The position numbers were made by a program, and so were the translations under genes. A DNA stretch of 64,000 bases from Flaviflagellibacter deserti (lineage in GTDB: Bacteria > Pseudomonadota > Alphaproteobacteria > Rhizobiales > Methylopilaceae), in assembly GCF_042652085.1 (NCBI RefSeq), contig NZ_JBHSJF010000006.1, positions 310,001 to 374,000 on the forward strand, written 5' to 3'. Below the pieces are notes generated by a model that saw nothing but the letters and a program-made list of their open reading frames with translations, ran no database searches and was not told the origin of the DNA. Shown here piece by piece: positions 35,406 to 44,448 of this stretch (position 1 is the first letter of the stretch; every line of letters begins with the position of its first letter).

Positions 35406-36921
35406 TTTCTCGCAATCGATCACGGCGCATGTGCTCTATCTTTCATGTGTCGCGGCTCTGATATGCGTGATCCCGCCGAGCGTTCTGAGCGATCTCGACC
35501 GTGGGGCGATCCTCGCGGTCGGCATCCTCGGAACCTGGCGATATAGCTGGAATCTGCTCCATCTCGCGCGCGCTCTCTTTTACCAGAAATGGGTGTTCCC
35601 GCAGATGCGGGAACGGGCGAGCCGGCTGGCGCGGGAGACGGAGGCGCCGCACGCCTTTTTCCTGATCACGAGTTTCCGTATCAGCACGGACACAAGTATT
35701 CGCGTATATCGCGCGGTATTCGAGGCAGCGCTCGCGCATCCCGGTCGTTCGACGATCATTGCGTCGCTCGTCGAGATGGCCGACCAGCGGCTCGTGAAGA
35801 GTCTGTTCCTCGATCTCGTTGGAGCCGACCACGATCGCATCAATCTCACCCTGACCCGCATTGCTGGAACCGGGAAGCGCGACGCTCTGGCGTTTGGCTT
35901 CCGGGCGGTCTCCGCGACTAAGCCTGGGCCCGCCGAGAACGACATCGTCATGGTCATCGACGGCGACAGCATCGTGCCGGCGGACATCGTCGAGCGCTGC
36001 GCGCCGATCCTGCTGCTCGATCCGAATGTCGGCGCCCTGACTACGGACGAGATCAGCGAGGTCCAGAGCGGCGGCAAGCGGATATTCCATCATTGGTATT
36101 CCCTGCGCTTTGCCCAGCGGCAGATCCTGATGTCGTCAATGGGGCTGTCCAGACGCGTGCTGACCCTGACGGGGCGCATGTCGATGTTCCGCGCTCCTTT
36201 GGTCTGCGATCCGAGCTTCATCAGGCAGATCGAAAGCGATCGGATCGAGCATTGGCGCATCGGCCAGTACAGCCTGCTCACTGGCGACGACAAGTCGAGC
36301 TGGTTCTGGCTGCTCTCGCGTGGCTACCAGATGCTCTACGTGCCCGACGTCGTCGTCCGCACCGTCGAGGAACTTCCAGATCCGCGGTTCTTCCGAACCT
36401 CGCTCACCCTGATGAAGCGCTGGTTCGGCAACATGCTGCGCACGAATGGCCGGGCGATCGCCGTCGGGCCTTCCAGGATCGGGCTCTTCACCTGGTGGTG
36501 CATCATCGACCAGCGGCTGTCGATGTGGACCTCGCTGACCGGGATCATCTTCGCTGTGCTGAGCGCGATCTCGGTCTCCGCCTGGGCACTCGCGATCTAC
36601 GCAGCCTGGATTCTGGTGTCGCGCTACATGCTTTCGTTGCTTCTCTTGTCCCAACGCAACGAGATGTCGGTCTGGTACCCGATCCTGCTCTGGTACAACC
36701 AGGTGGTCGGCTCGCTGGTGAAGACCTACGCGCTGTCGCACCCCAGCCAGCAGAAATGGACACGCCAGAAAACCACCCTGGCGAAGAACGCTGGCAGTTT
36801 CCGCGAACGCTACATCGCGCTGTCTTCCAACATTTCGCACGCCGTGATGCTCACGGCGCTGATCACCGCGATCGCGGTTTGGACCCGAACCCTTTCGTTC
36901 CCAAGCGGCATGGCCTTCTAG
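35377..36921 (+). CDS. alg8: Alg8-like mannuronan synthase (GT2 glycosyltransferase)
   Basis: 514 residues from ATG 35377. The inner-membrane polymerase adds GDP-mannuronate to the growing chain. Two N-terminal membrane segments, then a cytoplasmic GT-A domain with D195-G-D197 (VMVIDGDSIVP), the acceptor-base-like TGDDKS (D304, D305) and a K-R-W at 347-349 standing for the Q/R-x-x-R-W motif of processive synthases. Three or more C-terminal membrane segments follow. Order and content match Pseudomonas Alg8 (494 residues), directly between algD and alg44 as in that operon. Confidence 0.9.
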   Translation: MSGTRESAGDFSQSITAHVLYLSCVAALICVIPPSVLSDLDRGAILAVGILGTWRYSWNLLHLARALFYQKWVFPQMRERASRLARETEAPHAFFLITSFRISTDTSIRVYRAVFEAALAHPGRSTIIASLVEMADQRLVKSLFLDLVGADHDRINLTLTRIAGTGKRDALAFGFRAVSATKPGPAENDIVMVIDGDSIVPADIVERCAPILLLDPNVGALTTDEISEVQSGGKRIFHHWYSLRFAQRQILMSSMGLSRRVLTLTGRMSMFRAPLVCDPSFIRQIESDRIEHWRIGQYSLLTGDDKSSWFWLLSRGYQMLYVPDVVVRTVEELPDPRFFRTSLTLMKRWFGNMLRTNGRAIAVGPSRIGLFTWWCIIDQRLSMWTSLTGIIFAVLSAISVSAWALAIYAAWILVSRYMLSLLLLSQRNEMSVWYPILLWYNQVVGSLVKTYALSHPSQQKWTRQKTTLAKNAGSFRERYIALSSNISHAVMLTALITAIAVWTRTLSFPSGMAF

Positions 36922-36951
36922 GCCCTGCCTACCTGCTGATGGAGAAGTAAG

Positions 36952-38025
36952 ATGGCTATCAACCACGAAGCCGAAGTCCAGAGGCAACATGTCAGGATGC
37001 GGGTCCCGATCGAATGTACGATCGACGGCCAGAAGATCGACGTTCTGGACTGGTCGGTAGCCGGTCTCGGTGTGGCCAATGCCAACAAGAGCTGGGCAGT
37101 CGGAGATATCCTTCCTGTCGCGATCACGTTCCCGTTCGCGCAGTTCGGGTTGAACATCGATACGGACGCGGAAATCCGGCACATCGATGCCAAGAACAGC
37201 CGCGCGGGCCTGCGTTTCGTGAATATGACGCCGCGGCAGACCAATATGCTGCGCTTCGTGCTCGATGCCGTGGTATCGGGCGAACTTGTAGACGCCGGCG
37301 ACGTCATCGAAGTCGCCGCGCGGCATAACCAGGCGCAGGCGCGGTCGCGCGGCGGTGGTGACCTCAAGCCCGCCCATCCGATTGGTCACGGCATCAAGCG
37401 CGGGCTGCAGTTCGCCGTGGCGGGCATCGCTTCGGTGGTTCTGCTCGGCTTCGTCGTCGGCAGTGTCTACGACCGGCTGTTCGTCATTCCCGCGAAGTCG
37501 GCAGTCATCACCGCGGACCTCGTTACCGTTCCCGCAACCGTGAACGGAAATGTCGGCTTCGTCGCCGACGGCAAGTCGGTGGCGCGCGGCGAACCCGTAG
37601 CCGCCATCGAGAGCGCGGAAGGCAAGGTCATCCTGATCAACAGCCCCTGCGATTGCGTCGTGCAGAACCGCGTGGCCCTGGCGGGTGATTTCGTGAACGC
37701 AGGATCGCCGCTGGTCTCGCTGCGGCGCAAGGAGACCAAGCCCTATGTCGCGGCCTTCATCTCGCAGGAGGATGCGATCCGCATCATCGACGGCGCGACC
37801 GTTACGGTCGTCCTTGCCGACGGCCGCAGCATCGCACCGTCGAACCCCCGGTTGGTACCGGCCAGCGATGGCGCGGTTTTCGGCGGCGAGTTCATGAAGA
37901 TCGTCCTTGAAATGCAGGACGCGCTCGACGTCGCCGAAATCGGCCAGCCTGCGCGCGTCTACTTCGAGACGTCCTGGCGAAGGTCGCTGCCGGGCCTTCC
38001 CGATTGGCTGAAGTCGCTCGTCTAA
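36952..38025 (+). CDS. alg44: Alg44-like PilZ and HlyD-like co-polymerase
   Basis: 357 residues. The N-terminal PilZ domain has both c-di-GMP motifs: R11-Q-H-V-R15 (R-x-x-x-R) and D33-W-S35-V-A-G38 (D/N-x-S-x-x-G). One membrane helix is near 145-166 (FAVAGIASVVLLGFVVG). The periplasmic part is a HlyD-like barrel-sandwich (ATVNGNVGFVADGKSVARGE, then INSPCDCVVQNRV). In Pseudomonas, c-di-GMP binding to Alg44 switches on Alg8. The intact motifs and the GGDEF protein in the same operon predict the same control here. Confidence 0.9.
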   Translation: MAINHEAEVQRQHVRMRVPIECTIDGQKIDVLDWSVAGLGVANANKSWAVGDILPVAITFPFAQFGLNIDTDAEIRHIDAKNSRAGLRFVNMTPRQTNMLRFVLDAVVSGELVDAGDVIEVAARHNQAQARSRGGGDLKPAHPIGHGIKRGLQFAVAGIASVVLLGFVVGSVYDRLFVIPAKSAVITADLVTVPATVNGNVGFVADGKSVARGEPVAAIESAEGKVILINSPCDCVVQNRVALAGDFVNAGSPLVSLRRKETKPYVAAFISQEDAIRIIDGATVTVVLADGRSIAPSNPRLVPASDGAVFGGEFMKIVLEMQDALDVAEIGQPARVYFETSWRRSLPGLPDWLKSLV

Positions 38026-38052
38026 CACACACGATCGCCTGGGAGATCCGCA

Positions 38053-41000
38053 ATGCGAATTGTCTGGCTCTGCCTCGTTCCGGTTCTCGGCCTTGCGCTG
38101 CCTTGTGCCGCCGCGGAGGACGTCAACGGCGTCGTCCAGGCGCTGAAGGATCAGGTCAAGGTCGCTGAAGCGATTGTCGACCCGGCGCAGCGGCTCCGTT
38201 CGTTCGAACGCGCCCGCATGGTCTTCGAGGCGAAGAGCCGGGCAGGGGCCGCGGATGCGCTCGCGGGCGCGGGCATAACGGCAGAAGCTCTCGCGGAGCG
38301 GTCGATGGCTGCCAGGCTGGATCTTATCCACGCGTCACGCGATCCCGCCCAGCGGAACTGGCACGAGACCGAAGCCGAAGCGCTCGCGGTCGGCCTGTCG
38401 AAGGAAAAGCGGGTGGCCGCTCTTGTCTCTATCGGCCGCGCCGTTGCCGAGAACGGCGACAAGGCCAGAGCTCGTGCGCTGCTCGAACGGGCGCTCGCCG
38501 AAGCCAGTCCGCAAAACGCACCGGATCTGACGCGATTGGCCGCCTCGATCGGCGGCTTGATGGACATCGATTTGTTGCGTGCCGTCCGTAGTTCTCCCGA
38601 CGTCACCGCGAGGGCAGCCCTGCTTCAAGGCGTGGCGCGAGACGATGCCGAAACCAAGAACGAGCTCCCGCTGCAGGGCGAACTCCGCCATGCCGTCGGA
38701 AGCACATTCTCCGTGGACCGGCAGGCGGCGCTTGATGAGATCGCTGACGAAGCCCTGGTCCAGCGGCGAGCCGATTTCGCAGAGCTTGCGATCGTCGCGA
38801 TGGATGACCCAGTTAGCCACGACCGAGCTTTATCGAGACTGCTCGACGGTCTCGTTGCGCAGGGCAACACGATCCGGGCGCTGCGGATCGTCCGCGATCT
38901 GACCGCTGTCGAGCGCCGAGCCCAGCGGTTCCGTGATCTAGCCGTTACCTTCCACAAGGCCGGCTACAAGGCCCTGTCGGACGGTTGCTTCGAGGAGGCG
39001 ATAGCCGCCGCCCGCGATATGGGACCGGACGCTATCGCGATGGTGGTCCGATCGCTGGCCAGCACGAAAAGAGAAACGCGTGCGCTCGCCGAGACTGCCT
39101 CGCTGACTGGAGCCGCGCGTTCCTATGCGCTGGCTGGTGTCGCCCGTCGCCTTGCCGATGCAGGCAGGCTGGCGGAGGCCGAGAGGCTCCTTCCGGAACT
39201 CATGTCTGACAGCGATCGTTCGTTCGCGCTCAGCGGGATTTGGAAGGCCAAGGTCAAGGGCGCCGAACCGAAGGCGATTGAAGTTGCGATCGCGGGCATG
39301 AGCGGCGCCGAGGATCGTGACCGGGTTCGCATGGCGCTGATCGAGGAGCTCGTCGATCGCCGGTCCTATTCGAAGGCGCTGGAGATCGCAGCGGTCGTCG
39401 ACGACGTGGATCTGAAGCTCGAAGCGATCCTGGATGTCGGCGTCGAAGCCGGAAAGGAAAAGGCGCTTCCGCTCGCCAGGGAGGCTTTCGCCAAGGCTCT
39501 CGAGACCGTCAAGTTGGGCGGAGCGCCGCACCGTGACGAACGCCTCGTCCAGATCGTCGCGGCGCAGTCCCGTCTTGGCGAAATCGAGGCCGGCGGCGCC
39601 GTTGCGGCACTGATCGCCAATCCCGACCAACAAATCCGTGCAAAGGCGGAGATCGCCAAGGGTTTCGCCCGAACGAAGAACTTCGCGAATGCATACCGCG
39701 CGGTCGACGATATCGGCGGGTCGGCCGTCCATGGCGCGACTTTGGCCTTCGTGGCGCTTGAAGAGGCCAAGGGCGCTGAGGATCTGCGGCCGATCGTGGA
39801 ACGGCTGCGCACGATCGGAGAACACAACGAACGCCGCGCCGCCTTCAGGAGTCTGGCCGAAGCCGCTTCGAAGCGCCTCACAAATCAGAAGAGCTCGGCC
39901 GAGACGAGCACCGAAGCGCCGGTCGTCCGCGAGCCGGTCAGCTATATCGGCGGCGGCGTCGAGGTCTCGCACATCGCCGGCCAGCCCGCCTTGAAGCCGT
40001 ACACCCCTCCCGCCGGCAACGTGGCGGTGCATGACGTCCGCGCGCAGGTGCCACTGCCGAGAGACGGCCGGTTTGGCATCGGTCTTCTGCCGGACGAGGC
40101 GCAGTTCAAGCGCTTCAGAAATGAACGGCTGGTCAAGGACGACGACGGAGGACTGCGGATCGCCACAAGCCTGGATCCCGCGATCACGGCACAGGGGCTT
40201 CCGGCGGGCCGCTACATCAATGTCGCCCAGGGCATCGTCACGATCTCGGATATCGCCCGTGCCTTCCCGGATGACGTCCGCATCTCCGGCGACAACATCA
40301 CGATCAGGATTCCGATCAACATCGCACGCGGCGCCACGCTGCTCATGCTTGGTGGGGATGCCAAAGAATTCCGTCTATCTGAGGAAGACGGCGCCTTCAT
40401 CATGAACGGCGGACGGCTGTTCGTCGTCGATAGCGCGATCGTCGGCTGGAACATGGCGGCCAACGCACCGTCATGGCGAAGCGACAAATACGGCAGCAAG
40501 ACTTTCCGGCCCTTCATCGGCTCCTGGACCGCGAGCGACACCATCATCGCGGGCTCGCGGCTGACGGCGCTCGGCTACCAGATGACCAAGGCGTTCGGAC
40601 TGACGATCACGACGGGTCCGCACTACGGGCATATCGATACCGCGCTGGAGCCGACCGGACAGATCGTCGACAACACGATCGAAAATCTCGAATACGGCTT
40701 CTACTCGTACGAAGGCCGCGACATCGCGATCGTCGGCAACGAATTCCGCGACAACCTGATCTACGCCGTCGACCCGCACGACCGGTCGCACCGGCTGATG
40801 ATCGCCTACAACACGACCTACGGGTCGCTCGGCAAGCACGGGATCATCGTCTCGCGCGAAGTCGACCGCAGCTGGATCATCGGCAATGTGAGCTTCGCCA
40901 ATGCGGGTTCCGGCATCATGCTCGAACGCGAGAGCGTCGGTAACGTGGTCTACGGAAACGCGTCGTTCGACAACGAGCAGGACGGCATCACCGTCTTCGA

Positions 41001-41556
41001 GAGCTCGTGCAACCTGATCCTGCGCAACGACATGTTCCGCAACAAGCGATCGGGCCTGAAGATCCGCAACAGTGCGGATATCGGCGTCTATCACAATGCG
41101 ATCCGCCAGAATGCTCAGCGCGGGATCGAAGCCTATATCGCGGACCTCTCGGCCAATGCCGACAGTCAGGACCGCGACTTCTCGCTCGATCCGTATAGCC
41201 CGGTCACGACCTTCTCCGCTGGGTGGAACATCATCGGCAAGAACACGGTCGGCATCTCCATGGCGGGTGTCAGCGGAGCGGCGCTGATCGAAAATTCGTT
41301 CCGGTTCGCCGGGCGGCGCCTCCTGGGCGGCGACGCGGAGCGCGCGACCGGCACGGTGCTGGCCGGCCGTTCCTCACTCGTCGCGAGCCAGTGCCGTCCG
41401 AAGCGTGCCGCCTATACCTGTCCGTTGCGCGAACAGGGGCTGCTGACGAGCGAGCTCATGCCGGACTTCTCCGATCCGGACGCGACGAACGACTGCACCT
41501 CGATTTCGGGCACCGTTCAGTCAACCGCCTTCATCGCAAGCCGTGACGGGAGCTGA
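38053..41556 (+). CDS. algG: AlgG-type periplasmic mannuronan C5-epimerase with large helical N-terminal extension
   Basis: 1167 residues against about 540 for Pseudomonas AlgG. Signal peptide 1-21 (LCLVPVLGLALPCAAA). Residues 22-610 are alpha-helical repeats (TPR/HEAT-like, many A-L-x-x-A-x-x patterns). After a linker, 640-1150 matches AlgG: the beta-helix with catalytic D907-P-H909-D910-R-S912, KHGIIVSREVDRSWIIGN, SGIMLERESVGNVVYGNASF and QRGIEAYIADLSANADS. AlgG epimerises polymannuronate in the periplasm and is part of the secretion scaffold. The extension may replace part of AlgK as scaffold (inference). Confidence 0.88.
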   Translation: MRIVWLCLVPVLGLALPCAAAEDVNGVVQALKDQVKVAEAIVDPAQRLRSFERARMVFEAKSRAGAADALAGAGITAEALAERSMAARLDLIHASRDPAQRNWHETEAEALAVGLSKEKRVAALVSIGRAVAENGDKARARALLERALAEASPQNAPDLTRLAASIGGLMDIDLLRAVRSSPDVTARAALLQGVARDDAETKNELPLQGELRHAVGSTFSVDRQAALDEIADEALVQRRADFAELAIVAMDDPVSHDRALSRLLDGLVAQGNTIRALRIVRDLTAVERRAQRFRDLAVTFHKAGYKALSDGCFEEAIAAARDMGPDAIAMVVRSLASTKRETRALAETASLTGAARSYALAGVARRLADAGRLAEAERLLPELMSDSDRSFALSGIWKAKVKGAEPKAIEVAIAGMSGAEDRDRVRMALIEELVDRRSYSKALEIAAVVDDVDLKLEAILDVGVEAGKEKALPLAREAFAKALETVKLGGAPHRDERLVQIVAAQSRLGEIEAGGAVAALIANPDQQIRAKAEIAKGFARTKNFANAYRAVDDIGGSAVHGATLAFVALEEAKGAEDLRPIVERLRTIGEHNERRAAFRSLAEAASKRLTNQKSSAETSTEAPVVREPVSYIGGGVEVSHIAGQPALKPYTPPAGNVAVHDVRAQVPLPRDGRFGIGLLPDEAQFKRFRNERLVKDDDGGLRIATSLDPAITAQGLPAGRYINVAQGIVTISDIARAFPDDVRISGDNITIRIPINIARGATLLMLGGDAKEFRLSEEDGAFIMNGGRLFVVDSAIVGWNMAANAPSWRSDKYGSKTFRPFIGSWTASDTIIAGSRLTALGYQMTKAFGLTITTGPHYGHIDTALEPTGQIVDNTIENLEYGFYSYEGRDIAIVGNEFRDNLIYAVDPHDRSHRLMIAYNTTYGSLGKHGIIVSREVDRSWIIGNVSFANAGSGIMLERESVGNVVYGNASFDNEQDGITVFESSCNLILRNDMFRNKRSGLKIRNSADIGVYHNAIRQNAQRGIEAYIADLSANADSQDRDFSLDPYSPVTTFSAGWNIIGKNTVGISMAGVSGAALIENSFRFAGRRLLGGDAERATGTVLAGRSSLVASQCRPKRAAYTCPLREQGLLTSELMPDFSDPDATNDCTSISGTVQSTAFIASRDGS

Positions 41557-41559
41557 GTC

Positions 41560-44448
41560 ATGACGTCCGGTCTTCGCATAAATTCCCTCCGCGCCCTTCG
41601 CACGGGTTTCATGCTCGGTGCTCTTGCCGTCGGGTCGATCACCGCGGCAGTGGCCCAGCAACCGACGGCGGACGACCTTTCAGCGCTCGACCGCGCGATG
41701 GAATTGCGCGCAGGCGAAGCCCTGGCTCCGGGCAATCCGCTTCGTCTTCCCGATCTCGTCAGGGCTCGGGCGATCCTTGCCGATGCGATCAGGGTTCCGG
41801 GGTCCGATCATGCACGGATCGCTACTCGCCTCGCGGAAATGATGATCGCGGGCGAGGGCGGCACACAGGATACCGTGGAGGCCAAACGCCTTCTCGACCT
41901 CGCCGTTTCGGCCGGCGACGGCCGGGCGGCCCTGATCCGGGCGCGGTTGGCGAAAAGCTCCGGTAGCGCCACGGCTGCCGATATCGAGCGCGATCTGCGG
42001 CTGGCCATGCGCTCCGGCCAGTCCGATGCCTATTTCGACCTGGCAACGTTGAAGGGTCCTCTCTCCAGGGAGGGCAGGGAAATCGCGGCGGCCGGCATGA
42101 AGCTGCTCGAGCGCGATATCGCGATGGGCAAGAGCAGTGCGATGTCCGAGCTCGGCGATGTGCTTGTCGATGCCTCGTACGGCTTTGCCGACGTCAAACA
42201 GGCCCGTGATCTCTTCGAGGCCGCCTATCAGAAGGGGGACACATCGGCTGCTCTTCGTCTCGCTAGGCTTTATTCTCGCCCCAAGGGCTCGCTTTTCGAC
42301 CCGAAAGCCGCCGCCGAATGGCTACAGCGCGCCGCCGAAGCTGGATCCATGCCAGCGGCAAGACAATTGGCGATCGCCGGGATGTTCGGTGGGCCAGTCA
42401 GCGTTCGGCGGGATATTGGGCGCAACTGGCTCGACCGCGCGCTCGCGCTCGGCGACCCGGTAGCCCACCTTTATGATGTGACGGTCCGTGGCATCGAAGA
42501 CCCCGCCGCGAACGTCCGGGGGGAACTCGACGGAGTGCTCGCAGATCCCCAGATCGCCGGAAATGATCTGCTCAAATTAGGGGACGTAGTCGCTCGATCC
42601 GGCGCGCCGAACGCGGGCCGTTTCTCCATCGTCATCTATCGTGCGGCATCGGCGAGAGGCGGTCTGGAAGCGGAATATCGTTTTGCCCGCGCCGTTCTCG
42701 GAAGCAACGAAGCGGCAACGGAGGCCGAGCGGGCGGAAGCCGCCGAAGCGCTTGAGCGCGCCGCGTCCAAGGGGCACGTCTCGGCCTCGCTTCTCCTGTC
42801 GCGCCGTTATCAGATCGGCGATGGGGTCGAGCCGTCGTGGAGCAAGGCCGTCGATGTCCTGCAAAACGCCGTGGACGCCCGTGGCGGCGATATGTCGGAT
42901 GACCTGGCGCTCGGTCTGGCCAGGACCTTGATGTATGGCGATGCCGATGCTCGCGGAAAGGGATTGACGCTTTACGAGGAGGCTGCGTCTCGCGGCAATT
43001 CGGATGCGATGCTTGCGCTTGGCCGCTTCTACGGTTCCGGCAGCGAGCCGGGCCGTGACCCGCTCCGCGGCCGGTACTGGCTCGAACAGGCGATGGATGC
43101 CGGCAATACGGATGCGGCTTTGGATCTCGTCGAGATACTGTCGCAGTCATACGATCCGAACGATCTGCGGGATGCCGCCGACCTGGCCGGGAAACTCGGC
43201 CGGGCAGGCGATCCGCAGGGCTTCGGCGAACTTCTGCACGCCTCCGATCTTCTTGACGACACGAAACTTGCCAAAACTGTTGCCACCGCTGCGCAGGCCA
43301 AGGACCGCGTGGCGACGCTCGCGCTCATCGAAAGCCAATTGGTCAAGGACCGCGGGAAGCCTCTGAGCGACGCGACGCAAAAGTGGCTATCCGTTCTCGA
43401 AAAGGCTTCGGATCTCACGCCGGCGGACAGGATTTCCTTCGCGCGGATCATGGTCGAGGCCAACCGACCCGATCTGATGGCCCGGATCGAAGCCGCGTTG
43501 GCCGGACTCTGGCGTGACAGCGCCGAAGCCCAGGCCTGGCTTGGCACGGCCTATATCTCGGGGCTCGGCGGTGACGACAAGAAAGCCCTCGGACGACAAT
43601 TGCTCGATGATGCGGGGCGACGTGGATGGGACGGAGCGCGCGTTCAGCTCGCCATGTCGCTGCTCGATGCCGGTGGGCAGGATGCAGGCAAGCAGGCGGC
43701 GGATCTGCTTCGGCCGCTTGTCCGGTCCGACTCTCCGCTCCGCATCAAGGCGACCTTCCTCCTCGGTCGCGTCTATGAAGAAGGTCTAGGGTCCGGGCAG
43801 GATCTCGGCCGCGCGCGCCAGTTCTACACGGCGGCGGCGGTCGACGGATTCGTTCCGGCGATGACAAAGCTCGGACTGCTCCATGCCAATGGTGGGCCGG
43901 GCATCGCGATCGACAATGACCTCGCTCTGCAATGGATGAGGCGGGCCGCTGCCGGTTCCGATGCTATCGCGATCAACCAGTATGCGCGGTTCCTGGCATC
44001 GAACGCCGCGGCCGGCGTGCGTAACGAAGATGCCTTTTCCCAATATCTGCGCGCCGCGCGCATGGGTTCGCCCGATGCGATGCTGCTGTTGGGACGCGCC
44101 TATCTCGCGGGAGCCGGTACTGCCCGCGACGAGGGACAGGGCGTCCGCTGGATGAAGGAATCCGCGAAGGCGCAGAATTCAGAAGCCATGCTCGAACTCT
44201 ACGAGCATGCCCGCCTCTCCGGTGCATCCGCGGAAGCGGAAACCTGGCTCAAGAAGGCCGCCGAGCTCGGCAACCTCGATGCGATGTATCGCCTGGGCCT
44301 GTCGCCGTTCGTCAAATCCAAGATCTCGCTTCCGAAGGATGACGCGCTTGCCTGGCTCCAGCGGGCAGGACAGGCCGGCCATCGGCCCTCGGAACGCGCG
44401 CTTGGCGTGATCGTCAATAACAAGCCCGAAGAGGAGGCTGACGAATGA
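41560..44448 (+). CDS. Sel1-repeat periplasmic protein 1
   Basis: 962 residues. Signal peptide ending near AVAQQ, no lipobox Cys. The rest is a chain of Sel1-like repeats (36-residue helix pairs with A-x-x-G-x-x-x-A and G-x-x-x-A/D-x-x-x-A-x-x-W/L patterns), for example YWLEQAMDAGNTDAALDLVE and GRARQFYTAAAVDGFVPAMT. Sel1 solenoids act as scaffolds. In alginate systems AlgK, a Sel1/TPR outer-membrane lipoprotein, holds the secretion complex together. This protein is about twice AlgK in length and not a lipoprotein. It overlaps the next gene by four bases. Confidence 0.8.
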   Translation: MTSGLRINSLRALRTGFMLGALAVGSITAAVAQQPTADDLSALDRAMELRAGEALAPGNPLRLPDLVRARAILADAIRVPGSDHARIATRLAEMMIAGEGGTQDTVEAKRLLDLAVSAGDGRAALIRARLAKSSGSATAADIERDLRLAMRSGQSDAYFDLATLKGPLSREGREIAAAGMKLLERDIAMGKSSAMSELGDVLVDASYGFADVKQARDLFEAAYQKGDTSAALRLARLYSRPKGSLFDPKAAAEWLQRAAEAGSMPAARQLAIAGMFGGPVSVRRDIGRNWLDRALALGDPVAHLYDVTVRGIEDPAANVRGELDGVLADPQIAGNDLLKLGDVVARSGAPNAGRFSIVIYRAASARGGLEAEYRFARAVLGSNEAATEAERAEAAEALERAASKGHVSASLLLSRRYQIGDGVEPSWSKAVDVLQNAVDARGGDMSDDLALGLARTLMYGDADARGKGLTLYEEAASRGNSDAMLALGRFYGSGSEPGRDPLRGRYWLEQAMDAGNTDAALDLVEILSQSYDPNDLRDAADLAGKLGRAGDPQGFGELLHASDLLDDTKLAKTVATAAQAKDRVATLALIESQLVKDRGKPLSDATQKWLSVLEKASDLTPADRISFARIMVEANRPDLMARIEAALAGLWRDSAEAQAWLGTAYISGLGGDDKKALGRQLLDDAGRRGWDGARVQLAMSLLDAGGQDAGKQAADLLRPLVRSDSPLRIKATFLLGRVYEEGLGSGQDLGRARQFYTAAAVDGFVPAMTKLGLLHANGGPGIAIDNDLALQWMRRAAAGSDAIAINQYARFLASNAAAGVRNEDAFSQYLRAARMGSPDAMLLLGRAYLAGAGTARDEGQGVRWMKESAKAQNSEAMLELYEHARLSGASAEAETWLKKAAELGNLDAMYRLGLSPFVKSKISLPKDDALAWLQRAGQAGHRPSERALGVIVNNKPEEEADE

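Noticed and set aside
36136..38331. 731-codon open frame on the minus strand across alg8 and alg44
   Set aside because: It lies antisense to two well-supported genes, has no family character and is rich in R, H, D and E, as expected of a mirror frame in high-GC DNA.
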